NCBI RefSeq assembly: GCF_009649635.1
Contig: NZ_WJII01000001.1
Coordinates: 744,001 to 808,000, forward strand
Source of the DNA: Microbacterium sp. SYP-A9085
GTDB taxonomy: Bacteria; Actinomycetota; Actinomycetes; Actinomycetales; Microbacteriaceae
Length of the DNA: 64,000 nucleotides
Reading direction: 5' to 3'
The stretch's first letter is position 1, and the number at the start of each line of letters is the position of its first letter. Made by a program: the position numbers and the translations under genes. The notes below the pieces were generated by a model. That model was not told where the DNA came from. It saw nothing but the letters and a program-made list of their open reading frames with translations, and searched no databases. Shown here one piece after another: positions 1 through 7,203 of this stretch.

Positions 1-288
1 TGGTTCGAGTTCGACGGTGAGCACGTCCGGTTCACGCACACGACGAAGCGCCAGAAGTACCGCAACCTGAAGCGCAATCCGTCGATGGCACTGTCGATCG
101 TCGACCCCGACAACCCGGTTCACTACCTCGAGATCGCCGGCCGGCTCGTCGAGATCGTCCCGGACCCCGAGGGCGCGTTCTACGTGCGCCTGCAGAATTG
201 GTACGGCGATCCGAGCACGACGCCGCCGGCTAACAAGGCCGACCGCGTCATCCTCGTGATGTCGATCGAGCGCACGACGCACCAGTAG
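1..288 (+). CDS. Pyridoxamine 5'-phosphate oxidase-like split-barrel protein, 3' part
   Basis: The gene enters the window already in frame, so only the last 95 residues are visible. The fragment reads through WFEFDGEHVRFTHTTKRQ, a basic KYRNLKRNP segment and SMALSIVDPDNP, then ends SIERTTHQ. This beta-strand pattern, with a basic loop followed by a 'P.ALSI.D' strand, is typical of the FMN/F420-binding split-barrel (PPOX) family, whose members are usually 130-150 residues long. The family carries out flavin- or F420-dependent redox chemistry; the substrate cannot be read from this part. It converges with the VOC gene downstream with 3 bp between stops. Confident on family, not on function. Confidence 0.8.
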   Translation, partial: WFEFDGEHVRFTHTTKRQKYRNLKRNPSMALSIVDPDNPVHYLEIAGRLVEIVPDPEGAFYVRLQNWYGDPSTTPPANKADRVILVMSIERTTHQ

Positions 289-291
289 GCG

Positions 292-651
292 TCAGCCCAT
301 CGTGCCTTCGAACAGGCCGATGACATTGCCGTCGGGGTCCTCGAACACGGCCCACCAGCTGGTGTCCGTGATCGGGCTCTTCGGCGTGTGCACGCGACCG
401 CCGGATGCCTCGACCTTCGCGAGCACATCGTCGATCGAGTCCACCTCTACCGTGCTGCGCGGTTGGGTGAAGTCGTCCGAGCGCTTCACCAGCGCGCCCC
501 CGCTGGACCCGTTGGGCCCCTGCCACATCGGGTAGTCGTCGAAGCCCGGTGCGTCGGCGATGTTCCACCCGAAGACCGTGCCGTAGAAGTCCTTCGCCGC
601 CCCGAAATCGCGCACCGGGATCTCCAGATGTGTGACGTCACCATTCGGCAT
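292..651 (-). CDS. VOC family (glyoxalase-like) protein
   Basis: This 119-residue protein has the compact vicinal-oxygen-chelate fold. The N-terminal strand HLEIPVRDFGAAKDFYGTVF and the C-terminal strand AVFEDPDGNVIGLFEG are the paired beta-alpha-beta modules that normally carry the metal ligands (His near residue 8 and Glu near residue 115). Proteins of this size and motif are usually annotated as VOC or bleomycin-resistance/glyoxalase-like and act on small substrates or bind drugs; nothing here defines the ligand. It is a single gene, transcribed away from the NUDIX gene and convergent with the split-barrel gene. Confidence 0.8.
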   Translation of the reverse strand: MPNGDVTHLEIPVRDFGAAKDFYGTVFGWNIADAPGFDDYPMWQGPNGSSGGALVKRSDDFTQPRSTVEVDSIDDVLAKVEASGGRVHTPKSPITDTSWWAVFEDPDGNVIGLFEGTMG

Positions 652-716
652 TGTTCCCGCTCCTTCGATCAGTGAATCCGCTCAACGTACGCCTCACGAT
701 CGGGGGTGGCAAGAGG

Positions 717-1397
717 TCACACCCCGGGTTCGACGACCCGGTCTTCGTCCCACGGCACGGCCCAGCCGAGCGTGTCGAACAGGCCCGACAGGAGCGCCGC
801 GGTGAACCCCCAGACGAGCCGCCCATCCACCTCGAACGCCGGCATCCGCGGTATCCGCATGCCGCGCACCCGCTCCACACTGCGGCGATTCGCCGGGTCC
901 AGCAGCGCACCCACCGACGTGAAGAAGACCTCTTCGGTCTCGGCGGCGTCCACCGCGTGGACCGGTGAGGGATGCCGCCACCACGCGGGAACGGGAGTGA
1001 CGAGATGGTTGCTCACGGCCAGGGGAAGCTCGGGCAGCGGGGCGAACAGCTCGATGCCGCGCGGGTCCACGCCGGTCTCCTCGACGGCCTCGCGCACCGC
1101 GGCCGCGCTGGGGTCGACATCCACCGGCTCCAGCCCGCCGCCGGGAAACCCGATCTGGCCGGGGTGGTGGCGCAGGCCCGACGCGCGCCGCAGCAGGAGC
1201 ACCGCCGTGTCGCTCGGCGCGACGGCATGGTCGCCGACCGACCCGTCGGCGGCGCCGAACAGCATCAGCACCGCCGAGCGGCGCCCGGATGCCAGGGTCG
1301 TCAACTGCTCGGGCAGGCGGCCCCAGTCCACGACCGGCCCGCCGATCCGCGCGAGCGCCGTGCGCGCATCGCCCGCACCAACCTCTGTCGCACCCAC
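717..1397 (-). CDS. NUDIX hydrolase, CoA pyrophosphatase (NudL) type
   Basis: The 226-residue protein contains the signature that precedes the Nudix box in CoA diphosphatases, LRHHPGQIGFPGG, followed by a Nudix box spread over GGGLEPVDVDPSAA and VREAVEETGVD (the REUxEExGU core is intact). The family hydrolyses coenzyme A or its derivatives to 3',5'-ADP and phosphopantetheine in the cytosol. I chose the GTG start at 1397. The frame stays open further upstream only because it runs antisense to the AlkD-like gene. The gene is divergent from the AlkD-like gene, with 57 bp between starts. Family assignment is strong; the exact start is moderately sure. Confidence 0.85.
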   Translation of the reverse strand: MGATEVGAGDARTALARIGGPVVDWGRLPEQLTTLASGRRSAVLMLFGAADGSVGDHAVAPSDTAVLLLRRASGLRHHPGQIGFPGGGLEPVDVDPSAAAVREAVEETGVDPRGIELFAPLPELPLAVSNHLVTPVPAWWRHPSPVHAVDAAETEEVFFTSVGALLDPANRRSVERVRGMRIPRMPAFEVDGRLVWGFTAALLSGLFDTLGWAVPWDEDRVVEPGV

Positions 1398-1454
1398 GAC
1401 CAGGAACTTACCCCACGCCCGTATTAGAGTCGACGCACGGACGAGGAGGGTGCG

Positions 1455-2120
1455 ATGACCGCCACGGTGGACGGCGTGCTGGCCGAGCTCGCCGCGCTCG
1501 AGGACCCGAAGATCCGGGCCGTGAACGAGCGGCACGGGGACGATCACGGCGTCAACCTCGGAAAGCTGCGCGCGGTCGCGAAGGGGCTGAAGACCCAGCA
1601 TGAGCTGGCAGTGCGGCTGTGGGCGACCGGTGACACCGCGGCGCGCCTGGTCGCGCTCCTGATCTGCCGGCCGAAGCAGTTCAGCCAGGACGAGCTCGAC
1701 GCGATGCTGCGCGAGGCGCGCGTCCCCAAGGTCGTGGACTGGCTCGTGAACTACGTCGTGAAAAAGAGCCCGCACGCCGAGCCGCTGCGCGTCGCGTGGT
1801 CGGCCGATGCCGATCCGGACGTCGCCGGAGCGGGATGGATGCTGACCGCCGACCGAGTCGCGAAGGCGCCGGACGAGCTGGATCTCGACGCGCTGCTCGA
1901 GGTGATCGAGGCGCAGATGCGGCAGGCCCCGGGCCGGCTGCAGTGGGAGATGAACCATACGCTCGCCCAGATCGGCATCTCGCATCCGCCGCTGCGGGCC
2001 CGCGCCATCGAGATCGGCGAGCGGCTCGAGGTCCTCAAGGACTACCCGACCCCGCCGAACTGCACGTCCCCCTTCGCGCCGATTTGGATCGCGGAGATAG
2101 TGCGCCGGCAGTCCGCCTGA
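1455..2120 (+). CDS. AlkD-like DNA alkylation repair (HEAT-like) protein
   Basis: A 221-residue all-helical protein with the layout of the AlkD family: NLGKLRAVAKGLKTQHELAV near residues 35-55, then repeated amphipathic helices, including PKVVDWLVNYVVKKSPHAEP near 95-115 and WEMNHTLAQIGISHPPLRAR near 165-185. AlkD-type enzymes remove bulky or cationic alkylated bases from DNA using tandem HEAT-like repeats; some relatives lack activity. The catalytic Asp and Trp residues were not assigned because no alignment was possible. The start follows a GAGGAGGG ribosome site at about 1443-1450. It is divergent from the NUDIX gene and 38 bp upstream of the acetyltransferase. Confidence 0.75.
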   Translation: MTATVDGVLAELAALEDPKIRAVNERHGDDHGVNLGKLRAVAKGLKTQHELAVRLWATGDTAARLVALLICRPKQFSQDELDAMLREARVPKVVDWLVNYVVKKSPHAEPLRVAWSADADPDVAGAGWMLTADRVAKAPDELDLDALLEVIEAQMRQAPGRLQWEMNHTLAQIGISHPPLRARAIEIGERLEVLKDYPTPPNCTSPFAPIWIAEIVRRQSA

Positions 2121-2158
2121 GCACGCGGTCGTAGACTCGCTCCGGCGAAAGGGGCGGG

Positions 2159-2686
2159 ATGCAGATCCGCGATGCGACAGGGCGGGATGCCGCGGGCATC
2201 GCCGAGATCTACAACGACGCCGTCGCGCACACGACAGCGACGTGGCACACGACCCTCGTCGACGTCGCCGACCGCGCCTCCTGGATCGCCGCGCGGCAGG
2301 CGCGCGGCTTCCCGGTGCTGGTGGCCGTCGCGGACGACGACGTGCTCGGATATGCCACCTACGGCGACTGGCGCGCGTGGGAGGGATACCGGTTCACCGT
2401 CGAGCACTCCGTCTACGTGCGCTCCGACCGGCGCGGCCGCGGCATCGGGCGGCTGCTGATGGAGGACCTGGTCGCGCGGGCCCGCGCCGCCGGGAAGCAC
2501 ACGATGGTCGCCGGCATCGCCGCCGAGAACACCGGGTCGATAGCCATGCACGAACGGCTCGGCTTCCGCGAAGTGGGCCGGCTGCCCGAGGTCGGCGCGA
2601 AGTTCGGCCGCTGGCTGGACCTCGTGTTCCTGCAGCGGGTCCTCGACGACCGCGCGGAACCGGGCACCCGAGAATTGGTTACATGA
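2159..2686 (+). CDS. GNAT acetyltransferase, phosphinothricin acetyltransferase-like
   Basis: The 175-residue protein opens with QIRDATGRDAAGIAEIYNDA and TTATWHTTLVDVADRASWI, which matches the start of the bar/pat and yncA branch of the GNAT superfamily. Motif A is RGRGIGRLLMEDL (acetyl-CoA pyrophosphate loop, about residues 99-111), and the C-terminal AAENTGSIAMHERLGFREVG is the usual motif B. Such enzymes acetylate the amino group of phosphinothricin, methionine sulfone/sulfoximine or related amines; the actual substrate here is unknown. Its stop codon lies inside the palindrome upstream of the MarR gene, so its 3' end overlaps that operator. Confidence 0.85.
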   Translation: MQIRDATGRDAAGIAEIYNDAVAHTTATWHTTLVDVADRASWIAARQARGFPVLVAVADDDVLGYATYGDWRAWEGYRFTVEHSVYVRSDRRGRGIGRLLMEDLVARARAAGKHTMVAGIAAENTGSIAMHERLGFREVGRLPEVGAKFGRWLDLVFLQRVLDDRAEPGTRELVT

Positions 2687-2708
2687 TGTAATCATGCGCT
2701 AATGTAAC
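2679..2708. promoter_or_regulatory. Palindromic operator candidate for the MarR regulator
   Basis: TTACATGATGTAA at 2679-2691 is a perfect 13-bp palindrome with a single central base, and the half site ATGTAAC recurs at 2702-2708, only 5 bp before the marR-type start codon. Short AT-rich palindromes of this form next to a MarR gene are commonly its own binding site. The position suggests autorepression. This is an inference from sequence symmetry and location. Confidence 0.55.
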
Positions 2709-2712
2709 GAAG

Positions 2713-3192
2713 ATGGAACCCACCGTCCTCGACCGGCTGCTGGAGATCAGTGCTCTCTTCCAGCGCGATATGCAGAATGGGTTCGCGGGCACGGCGCTCA
2801 CCGAGACGCGTGTCCATGCGTTGTGGGTGCTGCAGCACGCCGGGCCGGTCACGCAACAGGCCCTCGCGCAGGCGCTCGGGACGACCCCCCGGAGCGTCTC
2901 CGCCCTGATCGACGCGCTCGCCGCCGCCGGCTATGTGGTGCGTGGTCCCCATCCGGACGACCGCAGAGCGCACCTGGTGACGCTCACCGAGGCGGCCGCG
3001 ACGCTCATGGCCGGCATGCAGTCCGACCACGAGCAGCTCACCTCCACGCTGCTGTCGGCGGTGGATGCCGCCGATCGCCCGGGATTCGAGCGGGGCGTCC
3101 TCGCCGTGCTCGAACGCCTCCGGGGCCTCGTTGGGAGCGAGACCGTGGACTACAGCGCCGTGGAGCGCCGGGCCGAAGGCACGCAAACATGA
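2713..3192 (+). CDS. MarR family transcriptional regulator
   Basis: A 159-residue winged-helix regulator. The helix-turn-helix lies in GPVTQQALAQALGTTPRSVS (about residues 43-62), followed by ALIDALAAAGYVVRGPHPDD and RRAHLVTLTEAA, the recognition helix and wing with the conserved DDRR element of MarR proteins. MarR dimers bind short palindromes and release DNA on ligand binding. The palindrome immediately upstream (2679-2708) is the likely site. It shares an ATGA overlap with the following membrane-protein gene, so the two are probably co-transcribed and that protein may be part of the regulated response. The ligand is unknown. Confidence 0.9.
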   Translation: MEPTVLDRLLEISALFQRDMQNGFAGTALTETRVHALWVLQHAGPVTQQALAQALGTTPRSVSALIDALAAAGYVVRGPHPDDRRAHLVTLTEAAATLMAGMQSDHEQLTSTLLSAVDAADRPGFERGVLAVLERLRGLVGSETVDYSAVERRAEGTQT

Positions 3193-3857
3193 CCGACACG
3201 CGGCATCCCGCACCCGAGGCGACCCGCCGCCAGCGCATCGCCTCGCTGTCGGTGCGCGCCGTCCGCATCGAGCTCCGCGTCTACGAGAGCCTCTGGCGGA
3301 TGGCCGTGCGCCGTCCGAGCATCGCCCCCGGCGCCCGCGGCTTCGGGTATCACCGGCCGGTGCTGACGATCCTGCTCGTGTTCATCGGGCTGTCCGCGCT
3401 CGAGATCCCCATCGTCGACCTCATCGTCCACCGGTGGACGCCGGTGCGGATCGGGTTCCTCGCCCTCGGCATCTGGGGAGTGACGTGGATGCTGGGACTG
3501 TTGTGCGCGTACTTCACCCGCCCGCACACCGTCGGCCCCGACGGCATCCGGGTCCGCGAGGGCCTCGAGCTCGACCTGCCCGTCGCGTGGGACGACTTCG
3601 CGTCGATCGAGCTGCGGCCGACGACGATCGAGGGCAAGCCGGGCCGCGTCTTCGACGACGGCGACGACCGCGTGTGCGCGGTGAAGGTCGGCAGCCACAC
3701 GAACCTCGAGATCCGCTTCGAGCGGCCGACCACGCTGCGGCTGCCGGGGCTCGCGCCGAAGGGCGGCGCGCACACCGTCACGGTGCTCCGGTTCTGGGCC
3801 GACGACCCGCGCGGTCTCCTGAACGCCGTGGGCGTGCAACTGCGAGACGTCGAGTGA
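3189..3857 (+). CDS. Hypothetical membrane protein with PH-like C-terminal region
   Basis: I do not recognise a named family. The 222-residue protein has a basic cytosolic N-terminus, two hydrophobic segments (about residues 58-79 and 87-109), then a soluble region beginning TVGPDGIRVREGLELDLP that resembles bacterial PH-like or YdbT-type beta domains. The start was placed at the ATG overlapping the marR stop (ATGA), because earlier in-frame codons run inside marR. Co-transcription with the MarR regulator is the only functional hint. It converges with the gluconokinase gene 7 bp away. Confidence 0.6.
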   Translation: MTDTRHPAPEATRRQRIASLSVRAVRIELRVYESLWRMAVRRPSIAPGARGFGYHRPVLTILLVFIGLSALEIPIVDLIVHRWTPVRIGFLALGIWGVTWMLGLLCAYFTRPHTVGPDGIRVREGLELDLPVAWDDFASIELRPTTIEGKPGRVFDDGDDRVCAVKVGSHTNLEIRFERPTTLRLPGLAPKGGAHTVTVLRFWADDPRGLLNAVGVQLRDVE

Positions 3858-3864
3858 TCCGCGA

Positions 3865-4383
3865 CTAACGCCGAGCCGCGAGTGCGGGTAGCGCCGCCAT
3901 CGCGTCGTCGACGACCGCCGCGACATCCCGGCCGACGTCGATCTCGCGACCCGGCTCGTCGGGCGCCAGCGGCTCAAGCGTCGCCAGCTGGGAGTCCAGC
4001 AGGGATGTCGGCATGAAGTGGCCGCCGCGGTGCGAGAGCCGGTCGGCGATCACATCGCGCCGTGCGACCAGGTGCAGGAACACCGCCCGAGGCTCCTCGG
4101 CGAGGATGGCGTCACGGTATGCGCGCTTGAGGGCCGAGCACGCTATCACCAGGCCCGTGTCCTCCGCCTCGGTGAGCGCCCGGCCGATGCGCGCGAGCCA
4201 CGGCCACCGGTCCGCGTCCGTGAGCGGGTGACCTGCCGCCATCTTGCGGATGTTGGCCGCGGGATGCAGGTCGTCGCCGTCGACGAACCGGACGCCGAGG
4301 CGGTCGGCGAGGTGCTTGCCGATCGTCGACTTGCCGGATCCGGAGACCCCCATCACGACCACCAGCGGCGTGTGCTCCGCCAT
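3865..4383 (-). CDS. gntK: Gluconokinase
   Basis: The 172-residue protein begins with a Walker A loop, VVVMGVSGSGKSTIGKHLA, followed by VRFVDGDDLHPAANIRKMA and GHPLTDADRWPWLARIG, the characteristic sequence of the GntK/IdnK family. The later VIACSALKRAYRDAI and HRGGHFMPTSLLDSQLATLE elements also match. The enzyme phosphorylates D-gluconate to 6-phosphogluconate with ATP, feeding the pentose phosphate pathway. The ATG at 4383 directly precedes the P-loop at normal family spacing; the longer open frame upstream has no family similarity. There is no gluconate permease beside it, so it stands alone here. Confidence 0.93.
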   Translation of the reverse strand: MAEHTPLVVVMGVSGSGKSTIGKHLADRLGVRFVDGDDLHPAANIRKMAAGHPLTDADRWPWLARIGRALTEAEDTGLVIACSALKRAYRDAILAEEPRAVFLHLVARRDVIADRLSHRGGHFMPTSLLDSQLATLEPLAPDEPGREIDVGRDVAAVVDDAMAALPALAARR

Positions 4384-4425
4384 CCTGCTCTCCCCCGTTC
4401 CCACGACGATACCGCGGCGTGCTGT

Positions 4426-4451
4426 GGTGCCGGGGCCGGCGGCCCGGCACC
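4426..4451. other. GC-rich inverted repeat between divergent genes
   Basis: GGTGCCGGG (4426-4434) pairs perfectly with CCCGGCACC (4443-4451) around an 8-nt loop, in the 110-bp gap between the divergent gntK and small-protein genes. It could be an operator or a transcript hairpin; no sequence evidence separates the two. Confidence 0.35.
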
Positions 4452-4493
4452 GTCCCCGGACGGTAGCGTCGATCGTGAGAGGAAGAGGCATCC

Positions 4494-4697
4494 ATGGTGG
4501 GATCCGACGACCGCGACCTGGTCACGCTGTTCACGAAGGCGCTGCGCAAGCTCGGCGAGGCCGGGCGGCCCGAGGAGGCCAGCATGCTCGGCGCGCAGGC
4601 GTGGTGGGCGCTGAAGGACACCGACGCACGCGCCGCCGAACGGGTGAACGGCACGATGCACTACCTCGCGGGGTTGCCCTCCACCGCCGACGACTGA
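4494..4697 (+). CDS. Small conserved-looking hypothetical protein
   Basis: A 67-residue, soluble, helical protein starting MVGSDDRDLVTLFTKALRKL and ending LAGLPSTADD. No named domain was recognised. Codon use matches its neighbours, and GAGAGGAAGAGG (4478-4489) supplies a plausible ribosome site 4-8 nt before the ATG, which supports it being a real gene. It is divergent from gntK and converges with the acyl-CoA dehydrogenase gene 5 bp away. Confidence 0.6.
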   Translation: MVGSDDRDLVTLFTKALRKLGEAGRPEEASMLGAQAWWALKDTDARAAERVNGTMHYLAGLPSTADD

Positions 4698-4702
4698 GAC
4701 GC

Positions 4703-5869
4703 TCAGTCGTCGAGCAGTGCGGCGGCGTACATCGGCCGCGCCGCGTCGACGCTCGGCGGATGGAAAAGCCCGGCCGTGGCGTCCCGGAACAGTCGGCTCA
4801 CCTCGTCACCGTTGCCAAATCCCGACCCGCCCGAGCAGATCAGCGCGGTCTCGGCCGCCCGGCGCGCCGCGGCCGAGGCGTTGATGCGGGCGGACACCAG
4901 ACGCAGCGGCCAGCCGGCGCCGTGGTCGACGACGTCGTCGAAGTCGCGGCAGTACGTCTCCAGCTGCGCGGGCACCGGCAGGTAGTCCAGGTACGCGTCC
5001 GCGAGGCGCGCCCGCGACTCGGGCACCTCGGCGTACGTCGTGCCGGACTTCGCGGACGTTCGCCGTTTGAGCCCCGCCGCCGCGAGGTCGAGCGCGCGCC
5101 GCGCGACGCCCGCGTACACCGAGCCGATCAGCAGCTGGAAGTTGCTCGTGATCGCGAACGTCAGCAGGTCGGGGACCCGCCCCGGCGGCACGTGCCGGGC
5201 CACGCGCCCGGGCGGCATCCGTACGTCCTTCAGGATCGTGGCGCGGCTGTGCGAGGCACGCATGCCGATCACGTCCCAGTCGTCCGAGACCGTGATGCCC
5301 GCAGCATCCCGGTCCACGAATCCGTACACGAGGTCCGGTTCGCCCGTCGAGTCCAGGCCGTGGACGATGAGGCGCGTCCACACCGGCGACAGCGACGTGA
5401 AGATCTTCACGCCCGACAGCAGATACCCACCGTCGCCCTGCGGCACCGCGACCGTGTTCGAGCCCTGCAGCACCCAGTCGTTCGCCGGCTCGCTGATCCC
5501 GAACGCGAAGACCTCGCCCGCCATCGTCTCCTCGAACACGTACGCCAGTGACCGGTCGCCGCGATCGAACATCGCCTTCACGACACCGCCGCACATCAGG
5601 TGCATGTTGACCGCGAGCGCCGTCGCCGGAGCCGCCGTCGCCAGCCGCTGCTGCAGTCGTGACACCTCAGCCAGGTTCAGCCCGGGCCCGCCGAGCTCCT
5701 CAGGGACGAACAGGCGCAGATAGCCGCGGTCGCGCAGCTCGACGAAGTCCTCGTCGAAGAACGCGTTCTCGCGGTCGTAGCGCGCGGCGCGCTCCCGGAA
5801 CCGCTCCAGCAGCTCGTCGGGAAGGTACGTCTCGGCCAGCTGCGCGTGCCGCGCTTCACGGTCGGTCAT
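4703..5869 (-). CDS. Acyl-CoA dehydrogenase family protein
   Basis: The 388-residue protein has the flavin-dependent acyl-CoA dehydrogenase layout: helical N-domain with RDRGYLRLFVPEELGGPGLN, a middle beta domain with FGISEPANDW and GGYLLSGVKIFTSLSPVWTR, and a helical C-domain ending LICSGGSGFGNGDEVSRLFR DATAGLFHPPS. These proteins oxidise acyl thioesters at C2-C3 or act as related monooxygenases; the usual catalytic Glu could not be placed with confidence. The start follows AGGAGA on the transcribed strand and overlaps the end of the ketoacyl synthase gene by 14 bp, so it is the last gene of a ligase-synthase-dehydrogenase operon. Confidence 0.85.
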   Translation of the reverse strand: MTDREARHAQLAETYLPDELLERFRERAARYDRENAFFDEDFVELRDRGYLRLFVPEELGGPGLNLAEVSRLQQRLATAAPATALAVNMHLMCGGVVKAMFDRGDRSLAYVFEETMAGEVFAFGISEPANDWVLQGSNTVAVPQGDGGYLLSGVKIFTSLSPVWTRLIVHGLDSTGEPDLVYGFVDRDAAGITVSDDWDVIGMRASHSRATILKDVRMPPGRVARHVPPGRVPDLLTFAITSNFQLLIGSVYAGVARRALDLAAAGLKRRTSAKSGTTYAEVPESRARLADAYLDYLPVPAQLETYCRDFDDVVDHGAGWPLRLVSARINASAAARRAAETALICSGGSGFGNGDEVSRLFRDATAGLFHPPSVDAARPMYAAALLDD

Positions 5870-7091
5870 CGGGTTCTCCTGTTCTGAGGATGACGGCGCC
5901 GTTGTGCCCGCCGAATCCGAACGACGTCGAGAGCACGGTGCGCACGTGCTGCTCACGGGGCTCGGTGACGATATTCCATTCCGGGAATGCGGGGTCGTCG
6001 AGGTTGATGGTGGAGGGGAGGATGCCATGGCGCAGCGTCGCGACGGCGATGATCGCCTCGACCACGCCGGATGCGCCGAGCAGGTGGCCGGTGCTGGATT
6101 TCGTCGCGCTGATCGGGATGCCGCGGGCCGCCGCGCCGAAGGCCGCGGCGAACGCCGCGAGCTCCGCCGCGTCCCCCGCCACGGTGCCGGTGCCATGCGC
6201 GTTGATGTGGTCGACCGTGCCGATGCCGGCGTCGGCCAGCGCCGCGCGGATCGCCCGGGCGCCGCCCGCGCCGGACGGGTCCGGCGCGGTGGGGTGATAC
6301 GCATCGCTGGACGCCCCGAAGCCGGCGAGTTCGGCGAGCGCCGGAGCGCCGCGTCGATGCGCGGACGTCTCCGACTCGAGCACGACGGCGGCGGCGCCCT
6401 GCGCCATCACGAAACCGGACCGGGCGGCGTCGAACGGGCGGGAGGCACGGGCGGGGTCGTCCTCGTACCCGGATGCCAATGCGCGCATATTCGCGTTCGA
6501 GGACAGGTTCACGGCGTTCAGGCAGTCCTCCATGCCGACCACCAGGACGGCGTCCGCGTATCCGTGCCGGATCCGCCGCAGCCCCTCGCCGAGGCCGACG
6601 GCACCGCTCGCGCACGTCGCCGAGACCCCCTGCGCGCCCCCCAGGATCCCGTGCCGCTGGCTCAGCACGGCGGCCGCGGCATCCGGCGCCCCGTGCATCG
6701 ACAGGGTGAGCGGGACCGCGCGGGGACCGCGCGCGTCCAGGGCGCGGGTGGCCTGCTGCATGGCATCCACCGGTCCGGATCCGGTCGCCGCTATCACCGC
6801 CACCCGCTCCGGACCCCACGGCAGCGGCGTGGCGCCGGCCTCGGCCAGCGCCTGGTCGGCGGCGGCGATGGCCCACAGCTGCATCGGAGTCAGCCGCCGG
6901 GCCAGGCTCGGCTCGACAGTGGTCTCGAATCCCGAGACCTGTCCGCCGATCCGCACCGCGAGGCCGGCGAACGCCGGGGCGTCGAGCCTCGTGATCGCGC
7001 TGCGGCCGGAGGCCACGGCATCCCACAATCGCGCCGCATCCAGCCCGCTGGGCGTGATGGCGCCCGTCCCGGTGATCACGACGCGGGTCAT
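5856..7091 (-). CDS. Beta-ketoacyl-ACP synthase (KAS II/FabF-like)
   Basis: A 411-residue thiolase-fold condensing enzyme. The nucleophile sits in GVSATCASGAVGLGEGLRR (Cys near residue 163), and the two catalytic histidines are in HINAHGTGTVAGDAAE and KSSTGHLLGASGVVEAI, so the Cys-His-His triad is complete. The start MTRVVITGTGAITPSG and end STSFGFGGHNGAVIL are canonical for FabF-type synthases. It should catalyse decarboxylative condensation of malonyl-ACP with an acyl primer. It lies between an adenylate-forming ligase and an acyl-CoA dehydrogenase and there is no acyl carrier protein or malonyl transferase nearby, which points to a specialised rather than housekeeping role. Confidence 0.9.
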   Translation of the reverse strand: MTRVVITGTGAITPSGLDAARLWDAVASGRSAITRLDAPAFAGLAVRIGGQVSGFETTVEPSLARRLTPMQLWAIAAADQALAEAGATPLPWGPERVAVIAATGSGPVDAMQQATRALDARGPRAVPLTLSMHGAPDAAAAVLSQRHGILGGAQGVSATCASGAVGLGEGLRRIRHGYADAVLVVGMEDCLNAVNLSSNANMRALASGYEDDPARASRPFDAARSGFVMAQGAAAVVLESETSAHRRGAPALAELAGFGASSDAYHPTAPDPSGAGGARAIRAALADAGIGTVDHINAHGTGTVAGDAAELAAFAAAFGAAARGIPISATKSSTGHLLGASGVVEAIIAVATLRHGILPSTINLDDPAFPEWNIVTEPREQHVRTVLSTSFGFGGHNGAVILRTGEPDDRP

Positions 7092-7104
7092 GCGCGCCGC
7101 CTCT

Positions 7105-7194
7105 CCTCGGCCGAGCCGAGGGGAATGGCCGAGGCGAGGATGCTTGCGCGGGATTCTCTCCTCGCCTCGTCCGATCCCCTCGGCCGGGCCGAGG
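7105..7194. repeat. Long imperfect palindrome between ligase and ketoacyl synthase genes
   Basis: Two 36-nt arms (7105-7140 and 7159-7194) pair around an 18-nt loop with only a few mismatches. The arms are built from CCTCGGCC, GCCGAGGGGA and GAGGCGAGGA words. It fills the 112-bp gap between two genes transcribed in the same direction, so it would be in the transcript and could act as an attenuator or stability hairpin, or be a mobile palindromic repeat. There is no U-tract, so a simple intrinsic terminator is unlikely. Confidence 0.75.
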
Positions 7195-7203
7195 GCCGGC
7201 CGC

